Shown here: positions 10,959-22,449 of the stretch, piece after piece | Layout of the letters: every line of letters begins with the position of its first letter | Position numbering within the stretch: the first letter of the stretch is position 1 | Assembly (NCBI RefSeq): GCF_028640845.1 | Contig: NC_080540.1 | Location: 234,519,794 to 234,583,793, forward strand | DNA from: Ahaetulla prasina | Lineage: Eukaryota > Chordata > Lepidosauria > Squamata > Colubridae | Length of the DNA: 64,000 nt | Direction of reading: 5' to 3' | Made by a program: the position numbers and the translations under genes | The notes under the pieces: generated by a model | Database searches by the model: none | Told to the model about the DNA's origin: nothing | Seen by the model: the letters and a program-made list of their open reading frames with translations, nothing else

Positions 10959-11296
10959 TATGTTACTTCTCCAATATGAGGCTGAGTTGCCCAAATCTAA
11001 ATTGAGCTTGTTTTCAGTCCAGGACAACTCTTTCTTCTGATTAATTCTTCTCCCATAAATACTATCATTTTCTTCTAATAATAGCCTTTCAATCTGCTCT
11101 CAGTGTATATATTCTTGAAGTGCACAGTAGTGATTGATTTCAGTCCAGAATCTAAAGAAATAAAAACATAGATTGCTTCTAATATGCCTGCACTGATTTA
11201 AGCTTTGGGCTTCAACTTATCTTTCTCATCAATACATGACATTTCCTCCCATATCCCCAGCCAAGCTTATCATCTGAGGCTTATTTCTTACTAAAT
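10959..11296. other. No feature recognised
   Basis: AT-rich sequence without an identifiable gene or repeat boundary. Confidence 0.4.
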
Positions 11297-11786
11297 TGTT
11301 ATGGTGAGTGGTTGTGGCATAAAGGGAATTTTTAGTGGTAGTATCACATATGTAGGTTATCTTCCTGCCCAAGGATGCATTGGTTGCCTACTATGTATCA
11401 TCCCTGGAAGCCATATTTTCTTTGGATCTTCAGAGCTGCCACATTTAGTGCTGTTGGAAGCTGGGATGGGGGATTCTATAGAGGAGAAGATATCTAGCCA
11501 TAACAACATTCTTTTCTGTAAGAGTCAAGGACATTCTGCCTTGCACCTGGAGAGGCGTAACTTGAAGGCATCTCCAGATGGGACGATGCATTGACTGGAC
11601 CATGTGATGGAATATATGGGTGCAGGGGAAGGGACTTGGACTTTCTTTGGGTGGAGAAAACCTGGAAGCTTTCAGATTTGGGTTTTCCCAGATGTGCCAA
11701 TATGACATCTCTAATAAAATGGAACTTTGGTAAATTTCTAGCCTCGGAGTCTTCGTTCATTGGGGGTGTTACTTGGAACCCTGACA
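11297..11786 (+). mobile_element. Putative solo LTR (low confidence on 5' edge)
   Basis: Starts TGTTATGGTGAGTGG and ends CTTGGAACCCTGACA, with an AATAAA signal at about 11714 placed as in an LTR. The flanking bases (TAAAT and TTAAA) do not form a clean duplication, so the 5' edge is uncertain. It is a different family from the other LTRs in the window. Frames on both strands appear incidental. Confidence 0.4.
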
Positions 11787-12555
11787 TTAAAATTCCTTCA
11801 TGGAATCAGCCAAAGACTATTTTTTAAAAAAGTTCCTTTAGTACTTAGAAGGGTGTTATGCAGTATTATTCATTGCCTCTCTTTTTTATCTTGCTCTCTT
11901 TTCTGTGGCTGTGGTGTAGCGATATTTTATTTTCTTCTTTGTGTCTAAAGTGATTCCTCTTAATATGACAATTGTAGGTTTGAGACATTTTAATCACAGT
12001 TTTTAATTTGTGTTCTATAAGTACAGAAGGAGTATTTTTCTTTCTTTGTGTGTGTGTTTCAACTCAATGTTAACAGAGCTTGACTGGCACAAGGTCACCC
12101 AGTTGGCTTAACCACTACACCAACTGGCTCTTGTACAAGATATATAGATATACAATATAACAAGCCAGGTATAGGAAAATTGTGAGTGCACTGCTTATAA
12201 TCTGAGTGAATGAACAAGTGAAGAGGTGAGCTGTATAACCTACCTCTTTATAAGCAATCTCTAGATAGGGTGATGTCGAAACCCTGTTATCCCAGGTTTG
12301 GCTGGAAATTGTGGAATTATCAACTCATACTACTACGGAAATAAAATTGAAATTCCTCCTACAAAGTACCAATCAATTTCTGACACAGGGAGTTGTTATC
12401 TTTGCAGAAAGGCTAAGGGAGAAGGGGATAGTAGATTCTGCCTGACACAACAGATTATATAATGCCTATGTTTCATATGGGCCTGACAAGGTGTATTAAA
12501 GTCCCTACTCCATTTTGTTAACCATTTAAGGTATTATAGTGCGTTATAAAGATGC
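11787..12555. other. No gene; possible SINE scrap
   Basis: A minus-strand tRNA-like scrap may lie at about 12085-12130 (CCACTACACCAACTGGCTC). The remainder is unremarkable. Confidence 0.4.
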
Positions 12556-12590
12556 CATTATTTTAGGTATTATTATTTAGATTGAGATTT

Positions 12591-14582
12591 CCCTTAGAGA
12601 CGGGATTAATATGACTACAGGATATAAACCAATTTGGCAAAGTGGCAGGGCTTAAAATAAATGAAGAGAAAACTAAAATAATAACCAAAAAATCTAACTA
12701 AAAGACAAAACGAAGAATTAGAGGAGCAAATGGGAATTTTAAGAACAAAAAAAATTAAATACCTGGGAATATGGCTATCAGCAAAATGTAGTACGATAAA
12801 AGAAGATAACTATAATGCACTGATAAAACAAATGCAGAAAGATTTGGAACATTGGAATAAATTACAGTTATCACTAATTGGCAAAATTTCAACAATCAAA
12901 ATGAACATATTACCCAAATTGCTATACCTTTTTCAAACAATACCAGTAAAATTCGAGAAGAATTTTTCCCAAAAAATAAATAAAATAACATCCAAATTTA
13001 TATGGGCAGTTTAAAAACCCCACATCAAACTTAAATTGTTACAATACAGTAGGAATCATGGGGGTTTTGGCCTCCCAGACTGGGAGCTCTACTACCAGGC
13101 AGCAGCCATGACATGGTTTAGAGATTGGATTCAACTTAAAAACAAAAGAATATTAGTATTAGAAGACACAATCTCCAAATAGGTTGGCACGGGTTTCTAT
13201 GGGAAGGTAAACATAAAACATTAATATTTTCAGAGGTATATAATAAGAAACTCCCTACACAATGTCTGGGTAAAGATTAAAAAAAAATCACTATACAAAA
13301 ATCCCAAACTGGTTATTGACAATGGAGGCAATGACACACCCAAATACAATAGACCTCAGTAAAATGGTAAGATATTCAGAAATTTTAGACAAGAAAGGAG
13401 AATTAAAATCAGTGCAAATGTTGAAAACGCAAGGAATAAATATAGAATAGTGGCCCTACTTACAAATCAAAACAAGATTAAAAAAGATCAAGAACAATTT
13501 GGCATATATAAGGAACAATTGGAGTTGGATAAAATTTTACTAGGAACGGAAGGAAAAACAATTACAAAATTATATAATTTCTTACTAAGATATAAAATGG
13601 AGGAAGAAGTTATAAAAGAAACGATGATTAGCTGGGCCAGGAATTATGGCCAGAACATAGAATTAGAACAGTGGGACAAGCTATGGGAAAGGAACTAGAA
13701 ACACACAACAGCAGTTGCCTACAAAGAAAACTTTTATAAAATGTTTTATAGATGGCTTCTGCCACCAGCGAGATTGGCCAAGATGTACCCATATTTTCAC
13801 TCAATTGTTGGAGATGTAACCATAAATCTGGAACATTCTATCCTATGTGGTGGACATGCTCCATCACAAGGAAGTATTGGTGTAAAATTCAAAAACGGTT
13901 GGAACAATTGCAAAGCAAAAAATAGATTTGAAACCTGAACTGTTTTTATTAGGAATACTGGACCCGAAAATGAACAAAAACCTTCAATATATTTCACTAC
14001 ACATACTCACTCCACCAAGAATCACATTCGCAAAAAATTGGAAACAAAACAGTGTACCCTGAGATAAAACAGTAATTAGGAAAATTCTAGAATGTACAGA
14101 GATGGATAAAATGACTATGGATTTGAAAGAGAGAGAGTATTCGGAATATTATGAAATATGGAATAAAATGTACAGTTGGCTCGAAAATAGAAACCAGAAC
14201 AAGAAATGTTTAACTTAATACTGATGAAACTCAAATTGGAGTAACTGAATAACGTTAAATAAAGAGATGTAAATATAAATGAATATAAATGTGTAGATAA
14301 GAATAATGAATATTATAATACATACATATACATACATATATTGGATTAATGTGATTATCCGACTATTGAGTAGTAAATAAAATAGAGAATGATAGAATAA
14401 AGAACTACAGAAGCAAAATACATATGTCGATATGGAATGCTGTAAAATTACCATTAATGGTATGTAATGTTCAATATGTTATGTCTTGAGGTGTTTTGTT
14501 TTTATATGTGTGTGATTGTTTTTTGTGTTGTTTTTAAAGATAAACTGTTTAATAAAAAATATCTTTTTTAAAAAAAAGGTAA
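12591..14582 (+). mobile_element. 5'-truncated L1-type LINE with 35-bp TSD
   Basis: Contains the C-terminal half of ORF2, a 3' UTR with a CATA-rich run (about 14318-14341) and an A-rich tail. The target-site duplication is 12556-12590 versus 14583-14617: 35 bp with one difference, starting CATTATTTTA and ending GATTGAGATTT. A second copy of the same 3' UTR, on the other strand, is at 23218-24646. Confidence 0.92.
12610..13940 (+). pseudogene. L1 ORF2 C-terminal remnant
   Basis: Frames at 12730-13014 (IKYLGIWLSAKCSTIKED..., GKISTIKMNILPKLLYLFQ, ITSKFIWA), 13450-13698 (ISWARNYGQNIELEQWDKLW) and 13741-13938 (MFYRWLLPPARLAKMYP) are consecutive parts of an L1 ORF2 from the end of the RT domain to the C-terminal region. 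Internal stops and frameshifts separate them. The endonuclease and catalytic RT core are absent because of 5' truncation. Confidence 0.88.
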
Positions 14583-14646
14583 CATTATTTTAAGTATTAT
14601 TATTTAGATTGAGATTTAAATTTAAGTTTATATAACTCATTAATTA

Positions 14647-14725
14647 ACACTGAGAGCTTATGCACCAGAGACAAATTCCTTGTGTGTCCAGTCATACTTG
14701 GTCAATAAAGAATATCCTATTTTGG
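14647..14725 (+). mobile_element. CR1/L3-type LINE tail fragment
   Basis: ACTGAGAGCTTATGCACCAG, TTCCTTGTGTGTCCAGTC and CAATAAAGAAT match the tail of the copies at 2597-3045 and 58990-59490. Confidence 0.8.
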
Positions 14726-15299
14726 ATTTTAATCATATTGCCTTGTTTTATGTACTTATTGTGGTTACTCATAGTATACTTAAAATGATCTGGAGACTTC
14801 TTCAATAAACTATTTACTTATTCAGTATAGGGCATCAGGTTGGGCAAGCTGAAACAGAACCTGAAACATTACAGGTAATTTAATTCCCAAGCAATTATAA
14901 TTACCTAAGCACTTGTGACCACAACTATTTCCAAGCCTAAATACATTGATTCAGCATCCATAAAAACTAAATGGATATTCTCCTTGGCTTCCGGAAATGG
15001 CCTAGACCTCTGGCTACAATATACAATTCAAATTTTAAATGGTGCAATATTTGTTCTTTTTTACAGAAGAGTTAAGATTATGTTTTTAACCACATACATT
15101 ATAGAATTACATTACAGATTTTGCTTCTCCTACTTTAATAAATCATTAAAATAAATCAGTCTCTGAAATTAGGAAAGACTTCTGCTTAGGATAACTTTCC
15201 AGTTAGCTTCTATAAAAATTATACATTTTTTCTTCTATTTTCATTAATAAAGCTTTTCCCAATAAATCTCTCTCTCTTACTTTTAATGAGGCAAACGTT
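14726..15299. other. No feature recognised
   Basis: AT-rich, with no open element frame and no clear repeat edges. Confidence 0.4.
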
Positions 15300-15590
15300 A
15301 TGGTACTTTCAGGGAAGAAATCTGCTGTGTCTAATTATGGACCAATTTCCTTGATAAATAAGGAGGCGGCGATGTGGGCATTTAACCAGATCAAAGCCAG
15401 TTCAGTCTGGTTTTATATATGTTCATCAGGTTCCTGACAGTGTTAGATTTATAACTGCTGCACTTGCTTTAACTCAAAATAGACAAGATCCAGCAGCTAT
15501 AATTTTTTGGGATGCCTGAGTTGAACTTCCTAGTATTTTTTGAAAGCAGTTTTTGATTTCTTATGGGTTGAATTCAGTTTCCTAAATCAT
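15300..15590 (+). pseudogene. Possible L1/Tx1-like RT fossil
   Basis: Conceptual translation gives NYGPISLINKEA, then a QSGFI-like block, a stretch resembling the helix before the catalytic Asp, and PAAIIFWDA, in the order of L1/Tx1-type RT blocks. Several frame changes and stops are required. The call rests on weak similarity. Confidence 0.35.
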
Positions 15591-15599
15591 CAGTGAATA

Positions 15600-16289
15600 C
15601 AGGTAATCCTCGACTTACGACCACACTTGAACCCAAAGTTTCTGTTGCTAAGTGAGACATTTGTTGAGTGAGTTTTGCCCCATTTTATGACAAGTGAATC
15701 ACTGCCCTTGTTAAGTTAGTAACACGGTTGTTACCCTGTTTCCCTGAAAATAAGACCTCCCCAGATAATAAGCCCAATTGGGCTTTTGACCTCATGTGCT
15801 AAAATAAGCCTTCCCAGAAAATAAGCCCTCCCTGAAAATATTTAAGCACATGCGCAGCCGGTCCCCACCATTTCCTTGGGTTAGGGTTAGGGAGACAAAA
15901 GTGGAAATCAGGTAAGACGGCAAGAGAATTCCCATCTTGCTCCACGCGCCCCCAAATAATAAGACCTCCCTTGAAAACAAAGCCAAGCGCTTATTTCGGG
16001 GTTAAAAAAAATATAAGACAGGGTCTTATTTTCAGGGAAACATGGTAAGTGTAAATCTGGCTTCCACACTGACTTTGGTTGTCAGAAGCTGGCCAAAGGT
16101 GAATCACATGACCCTGGGACAATGCAGCCGTCATAAATATGAGTCAGCTGACAAGCCTCCAAATTTTGATCATGTGACCATGGGAATGTTGTAGTGGTTG
16201 TGTGAAAAACAGTCCTAGATCACTTTTGTGAGTGCTGTTGTAATTTCAAACAGTCACTAAATAAACTGTTGTAAGTCGAGATCTACCTG
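15600..16289. mobile_element. Tc1/mariner-type MITE (CTCGACTTACGACC family), interrupted
   Basis: Starts CAGGTAATCCTCGACTTACG after TA and ends GTAAGTCGAGATCTACCTG. The interior matches 1405-1793 (TTGTTGAGTGAGTTTTGCCC, CATGTGACCATGGGAATG). It is split by another MITE at 15734-16045. No transposase is encoded. Confidence 0.88.
15734..16045. mobile_element. Second MITE nested inside the first
   Basis: Inverted ends CCCTGTTTCCCTGAAAATAA / TTATTTTCAGGGAAACATGG with TA on both sides (15732-15733 and 16046-16047). The interior contains a short TTAGGG pair and several AATAAG strings. Removing it rejoins the outer MITE. Confidence 0.88.
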
Positions 16290-16877
16290 CAGAAGTGACA
16301 TGTCTTCCACTTGGTTTCGTTAATGTTAAGATACACCACAAGAACACTTTATTTCTCTTAGTTTTAATTTGGCAGTCTGAATATTTAGAAATTTTTAAAA
16401 CATCCCTGGCATTCTGAAGAGAGTAGAGGATAGGGAAAGAGTATGTTGCCATGTGCTGATGCTATGTTATGCTTTATAGATAGATAACAAAAATCTCTAC
16501 CATGAATTTTTTGAATTAATTAACGAAATAGTTGGGGTTCTTCTCTTCTTATTCTGTAAACAGGAATGCATCAGGACCTGTTGCAACTGGATCACAGCAA
16601 TAATCTAAAAAGCCTCCTCAGATAGTGACTGCCTCATACAGCAATTATCCACAGTTATGACAGGAATGAAAAAATAATTTTGTGTCCAAGCCTCATATTT
16701 ATGACCATGGCAGATTCTGCAAAAAAAGGAAAGCTGAAAAAAAGATAATAAGCATAGTCGCAATTTCACTAGCAACCACTTCTTTTAGCAACTGTGTTGC
16801 TTGTCCCTATGGGTGCTAACCCAGGATTAGCTGTATTTTAATGTTGTAGATTAAATAATATTTTTTCTTAAAAGAAA
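16290..16877. other. No feature recognised
   Basis: No gene or clear repeat was seen. Confidence 0.4.
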
Positions 16878-17302
16878 GTGGGATTCAAAAATTTTAGTAA
16901 CCAGTTCTCTGCCCAGTTGTTGGTTAAGCGTGGCCATGGTGGGTGTGGCCTACTCATTTCCAGACTTCCGGAACTTCAGGGAGGCCTGTTTTTCGCCCTC
17001 CTCAGGCTCTGTTCCTCAAGCCTCTGGGAGGGCAAAAATGGCCTCCCCTGGGCTCCGAGGGCCCTCCGGAGGCTGGAAATGGGCCTGTTTCCAGACATAT
17101 GGAACTTCCGGGAGGCCCACTTTTTGCCCCCCCAGAACTTTTATGCAGGCCCTCTACTTACTTCACATTCAAAATGGGCCATGTGGAGGCTCCTGGGAGG
17201 GGAGGGGTGGGAGGGGTGGAGCCAGCCGGTTCTTGCAACTACCGATTCAGTGAATGAGATGTAAAATTAGCATCTGGTTCACCCGCTGAATCCCACCCCT
17301 GC
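16878..17302. mobile_element. hAT-type MITE (GTGGGATTCA family), GC-rich interior
   Basis: Ends GTGGGATTCAAAAATTTTAG ... GCTGAATCCCACCCCTG. The interior has two related blocks (CTTCCGGAACTTCAGGGAGG and GGAACTTCCGGGAGGCCC), about 130 bp apart, which create long overlapping frames in three phases without protein-like features. I could not identify a TSD. Confidence 0.65.
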
Positions 17303-17637
17303 TTTAATCTAAATCCTGCTTAGTACAACAAATCCTTAACAGGCAGCAATTAAGCCTTGCTTAAAGAGGAAGAGATCACTACACTCCAGGGTATTCGGTT
17401 TCATTGTCAAAGTCTTCTTCTCATTACATTTTCCACAAAGTCCAACTGAGATCCACAGATAGAGTAAGGCCTTGAGACTTTATTGGAGAGTAGTGAAGGT
17501 GTTAGACCTTCAAATATCATTATTATAGTTCACTTTTATGAACACAACTAGTTTCTTCAACTTTTTGTTGACAGACTTTTTTCAAACTTCTGACCATTTT
17601 TGTTCTTCTCTGTGGATTGTAGAAATGCGTATACATT
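17303..17637. other. No feature recognised
   Basis: No gene or clear repeat was seen. Confidence 0.4.
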
Positions 17638-17945
17638 TGTTGTGGTCCACCAGTGACTCGCAAAGCTGGCAGCAGAGTCAGACAGTGGGGAGATTGGGGA
17701 GGAACATGGGCCAGTCCTGGAATCTGGGGAAGGCTCAGACTAGGGCTCTGCATCAGAGGCAGAGAGGGGCCCAGGGCCATCTGGGAGTTTTGTGCTGCCT
17801 CCGGAGCCTCCAGAGTCAGACATCAACAAGGCAGAGGAACAGGAGGAGCCTGTTCCCAGTGCGTGCATGCACAGAGCTGCCAGAAGGCAAGAACAGTTAA
17901 GACAAAAGGGATGACTCGGGAGTAGGGCTTGGAGATGAATGACCC
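17638..17945 (+). mobile_element. Truncated LTR, 5' half
   Basis: Begins TGTTGTGGTCCACCAGTGAC and follows the LTR at 56458-57086 up to GATGACTCGGGAGTAGGGCT, then diverges. The TATA and polyadenylation parts are missing. The acidic frame present in its relatives is interrupted here by at least two stops. Confidence 0.85.
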
Positions 17946-17994
17946 CTATCATAGAGACTGTTGTAGGTAGAAGGATAGGTTATTAATCTCTTGT

Positions 17995-18062
17995 GTTGAG
18001 GCTGTTGTAACTTTGAGTTGTCATTAAATGAATGGCTGTAAATTGAGGACAAACCTATGCTG
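17995..18062. mobile_element. MITE end fragment (CTCGACTTACGACC family)
   Basis: GCTGTTGTAACTTTGAGTTG through GGCTGTAAATTGAGGAC matches the right end of the element at 15600-16289. Confidence 0.7.
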
Positions 18063-18306
18063 TATTCTGAGGAATTCTGTGTGATGGTCAATGAAATGGA
18101 ATTAATGCTCCATATAATCTGGAAATTTATGTTTCGATCATATAACATTTCATGCTTCCAGGCTGCAGAAACCCTTTCAGTGAGATTAGGTGGGCCGGAA
18201 AAGCTAGATGGGCTTGACAATTTTGTTCAGCTTTAGGACTTAAGGATGAGAATAGAAACACTTTCTGTTACAGACAAAGAAAAAGAGAGGACTCTAGCAG
18301 AGAAAG

Positions 18307-18839
18307 TGTTCTGTTTCCCTTCCCCCAATACTCCCAGCAAAGAGTCAGTCAGAGGTCTCCTTTTCTGATTTATTTACATATATATAAATGTCCTGGCTAC
18401 ATCTACCCACGGGCCTGCCAAGTTTCTGGAGATAACAAGGAAATTACAGATAAGGCCAGAATTACTCACGAATATATTCTTCCCTCCGTTGATACAGTTT
18501 GCCCGCGCAAATTCATTACTTTGTCCAAGACAAAAAACCAGGAAGTCCCGCCTCCTATTTATAGTCTCTGCAGATGTCACTGCATGACAATTTTGACTTG
18601 GCTTTGTCCCAACTCTTCCGCTGCTGCGCAGTCTTGTATCACTCCAAAACTGTTCTTGGGGCGTTGCCAAATCAGAAGAAGGCTCCAGGGAATCAGGCTT
18701 TGCCGGCCCCTCCTCCTCCCTTTGAGTGGGTGCCAGGGAGGGAAAGGGCTCAAGAGAAGCAGGGCTGGCCAGGTCTTCTCCCTCACTTTCTGAATCATCC
18801 GAGTCCAGGAGTCCGGGTCCAGGAACCTGGGTCACAACA
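18307..18839 (-). mobile_element. Solo LTR with perfect 5-bp TSD (GAAAG)
   Basis: TG...CA ends with GAAAG on both sides (18302-18306 and 18840-18844). On the minus strand it reads TGTTGTGACCCAGG, has a TATA box (CTATAAATAGG) and AATAAA near the end. An acidic frame with DSDDSESEGED runs from its start. It is a subfamily distinct from 34570-35184. Confidence 0.9.
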
Positions 18840-18905
18840 GAAAGCTTGGACATTGGTTCTTCTGTTTTTGATTTTTCCACACTTTTTTGTAAACTTCTAG
18901 CATAG

Positions 18906-19249
18906 CTAGTGGCTTAGTGGGTAAGACGCTGAGCTTGTTGATCAAAAGGTCGGCAGTTCAGCGGTTCGAATCCCTAGTGCCATGTAATGGGGTGAACTCC
19001 CATTACTTGCCCCAGCTTCTGCCAACCTAGCAGTTCAAAAGCACATAAAAAATCCAATTAGAAAAATAGGACCACCTTTGGTGGGAAGGTAACAGTGTTC
19101 TATGCGCCTTTGGCATTGAGTCATGCCGGCCACATGACCATGGAGATGTCTTTGGACAGCGCTGGCTCTTCGGCTTTGAAAAGGAGATGAGCACCGTCCC
19201 CTAGAGTTGGGAGTGACTAGCACGTATGTGCAAGGGGAACCTTTACCTT
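18906..19249 (+). mobile_element. Sauria-type SINE with TSD TAGCATAG
   Basis: Full-length tRNA-derived SINE (A box, B box GCGGTTCGAATC, (ACCTTT) tail) flanked by TAGCATAG at 18898-18905 and 19250-19257. The first few bases of the head are missing. Confidence 0.92.
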
Positions 19250-19257
19250 TAGCATAG

Positions 19258-20808
19258 CACATTTGGATGATATCTGAGAATGAGCTGATTAAGAAGTGAG
19301 CTGGGGTAGATGGGGAAGTGATAGCCACCAGAACATGGGATTTCTTTTTTTATAGAAAACAAATCAACCTTCTCAAAGACAACAGAATCAGGACCGTCTT
19401 CATTTATTCAGATTGTCATTGTTTTCCATATTTTGCAGGTGCCTTTCAGGTCTGGGATAGTTGAAGCCGATCTCCACTGCAGCGTACTTCCATCTGCAAA
19501 CCTTGTGTGAAAATGATGAATTTGTTACTTTTCATTTGCGTAAGGTTAAGATAAAAGCAACATAATCCTCCAGCAAACAGTTGATAGCACCATTTGAGAA
19601 AGGTGGATCGTGCAAAATCTTCTCTTTCCATCTACTCCTTGACCTGCATTCCTCAAAGCCTACCATATCTGTCATCACGCACAGAGCAAAGAACTGGGAG
19701 AGAGCTTCTGTTTATATTCTCACTGTAGTTTTCACTCGGTAGGGAAAAGATGCCTGCAGCTAAGTGCTCATCCTTCTTTTCTTTGTTTTCATTGAGTTAC
19801 TTCCTTCAACAACGTGGATCCTTTGCTTAATTTATTTGAACTTTCTAAAGCCCTTTATAAGGCTGTCAGAATCCTACAATTCCATATGAAGGGGAAATTG
19901 ACAACATGGGAACATGGCTGCTTCTTAATGCAATTAATGGCTTCTCCTGTCTTCCTTCTGCCCTCACCTTTGTCCATAACAAAGTAAACTGGAGGATGAT
20001 GGATGAGGGTGGTGGCATTTGTGGTATAAGCTTCAAAGAAGCTAAAGTTCCTGCAGATTATTGAAAATACACTGGATTCAAGGCAGGCCTTGAAGAATTA
20101 CTGGATGTATATGTTTGGTTACACAGTGTGATGTCTTTGAGGTGTAGCCTATCAAAACAAAAAAGCAGTAAACTCACAAAAGCTTGCATTTGCTATTATT
20201 CTCATGTTAATGAGTATGGCATTCTTGCATTAGATCTCATAAGGCTTTGCAATTTTGCAAGGTTTCAATGATTTAAGATGTTATTTTACTGGCAAAGAGA
20301 CCTCTTGGAGATATGTCAAGCACTGCAGAAGGTTTTGCCAGCTCCTGGCCTTCACTGTTAGCTTCCTGAAAGCAGGCTGTATCGAAGAATTAGCAAATCA
20401 GGCAAACTTTAACTTGCCAGATTATTGAGCACAATTGATCTAGTTTAATCCGTTGACCTTTCATTATACAAGGGTATCTTCAGGTTGAATCCCTAATTAT
20501 CCTGGGAAACAGGATGTGGCTGCTGCAAGAGAAACAATGTGATACTTATTTGCCCAGAGCACAACATTTGCATATTATAGGAAAGGAATTGATCTGACAA
20601 AGAATTTTATACATTTCTGACCATTGCTGGGGAGAGGGAGGGAGGAAGGGAGATTAATGCAAATTCCTAGACCTAGTGCAATGTTATAGATCTCACTGTA
20701 TTTGCTGTGTAAGGCTTAAAGGAATTTTGAGAGACTGGGAACACTTTAAAAGTTCATTTTTGAAATGTTCCAAAAAAGCTTCAGGCTTATAAATAAGAAT
20801 TGTTAAAT
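19258..20808. other. No gene or repeat recognised (1.5 kb)
   Basis: Moderately AT-rich, apparently single-copy sequence. It is one of the longer stretches free of recognisable repeats and so a candidate place to look for conserved non-coding sequence. Confidence 0.4.
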
Positions 20809-21180
20809 CTATCTGTTTGTCTGTCTGCTTGTCTATCTATCTGTCTGTCTACCTATCGGTCTGTCTGTCTATCATCTATCTGTCTTGGTGGCACAGTGGT
20901 TAGAATGCAGTACTGCAAGCTACTTCTGCTGACCGCTGTCTGCCTGCAGTTCAGAGTTTGATTCTCACTGGCTCAAGGTTGACTCAGCCTTCCATCCTTC
21001 TGAGGTGGGTAAAATGAGGACCCAGATTGTTGGGGGGCGGGCAACATACTGATTCTGTAAACTGCTTCAAGAGGACTAAAGCACTGTGAAGTGGTATATA
21101 AGTCTAAGTGCTATTGCTATTGCTATTCTATCATCTATCATCTCTTCTCTCTATCCATCATCTATCTTTCTCATCTGTCC

Positions 21181-21255
<75 letters not shown>

Positions 21256-21289
21256 CCTACCTACCTACCTACCTACCTACCTACCTACC
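20809..21289. repeat. (CTAT/CTGT/CTAC)n tetranucleotide tract split by a SINE
   Basis: An imperfect CTGT/CTAT part (20809-20880), then after the SINE a pure (CTAT)n run at 21181-21252 and (CTAC)n at 21253-21289. Confidence 0.92.
20881..21126 (+). mobile_element. tRNA-derived SINE with (ATTGCT)n tail
   Basis: Head GGTGGCACAGTGGTTAGAAT, body TTGACTCAGCCTTCCATCC and GACCCAGATTGTTGGGG, tail GTGCTATTGCTATTGCTAT. A 13-bp direct repeat (TCTATCATCTATC) flanks it at 20868-20880 and 21127-21139. Confidence 0.88.
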
Positions 21290-22449
21290 ACGTCCTGGTA
21301 TATAAATGGTGTGTAATTACCATTTACCCCTTTGCTCCTGCCCAATCCATGGTAATTCTGAAATGAAGGGAATTCAAAAGTTGACATATTCCGAATGTCA
21401 GGGGTAGACATACATGTTTGAACCAAACTTATATAGAGATTCTGCTCTCCACTGCTGTATTTTTAAGCAAAATGGGCAGATGTTTACAAGATATCACAGA
21501 AGAATGCCGAAGTTCCCTATAAGATCTGCATTCAAAGAGATTTAGATCTTGAAAGAACTTAGCTGAGGAGGCTGACATTTTCTCAGATTTGAGGAAAAGG
21601 GGATAGGCAACCAGAGTCTTAAAAAAAATGCAGGATTTATATCTAAGTAAAAATACTTAAATAAGGGTTGTTGACTCTTATATAAAAACATTTTCCCTTA
21701 GATGTAAATCCCCATGCATTCAATGATATTTAACTCGATAGAACAATCTGTGTGAGGATTGCCTTTTTCTTTAAATGATGAAAGGCACATTAAAACAGAT
21801 TATTCCTATTTCAAATGCAAAGTACAGTCCTCGCAGGCTTATCTTTCTGCTTCTCAAGTGAAAATCGAATATTCAGAAAATTGTTCCTCTTGATGTCAAT
21901 GAAAACTTTTCCCATAAAGCTCCAAATGTGTTAGAAAAGTAGTTATCAGTGGGAAAAAAAACCCCCACCATTCAATCATGATTATCTGCATGGTGAAGTC
22001 ACAGTACCATTCCACTCCTATTCGTTGTACACAGGTACATAAGGTCAAACTTGCATTGTGACATCATAGCACATTTCATCATACTGATTAAACCTTTCCT
22101 TGATAGAGACACCACGTCTGGCAATTAAAGAAAGCAACCTTCCTTCAGTGAACACTGCATCCAGATTGTTGCTTTCCCATAACTCTGTGACACATTGATT
22201 AAAAAGAAAATAAAGACATACAAATAAATACAAAATAAAACCATACAAATCAAGGTCATACCAATGCTCTTTTCAATGACCCTTTCTTAGCTTTTTTAAA
22301 AACAAAAACATCAGACTCAGTCCCTCCTACATGTGAAGTAATTCCTCCACGATCGTAACCTCAATTTAAATTGTGCTATTTTAATAGACGAAACGGATAA
22401 TAAACCCTGAAATGAACATTTATTACCTACATTTACTTCTCCACATCAT
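21290..22449. other. No gene recognised
   Basis: A minus-strand frame at 22045-22248 has no family signature that I recognise. The rest appears non-repetitive. Confidence 0.4.

Noticed and set aside
15840..15900. TTAGGGTTAGGG as an interstitial telomere
   Set aside because: Only two units and inside a MITE; too short to mean anything.
16878..17264. Three overlapping frames of 100-128 codons
   Set aside because: They lie entirely inside a GC-rich MITE and occur in all three phases, as expected of a stop-poor interior.
17523..17952. Several overlapping frames near the truncated LTR
   Set aside because: Shadows of LTR sequence; the sense frame that matches the other LTRs carries stops here.
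21086..21366. Ser/Ile/Tyr/Leu repeat proteins
   Set aside because: Translation of the (CTAT)n/(CTAC)n tract.
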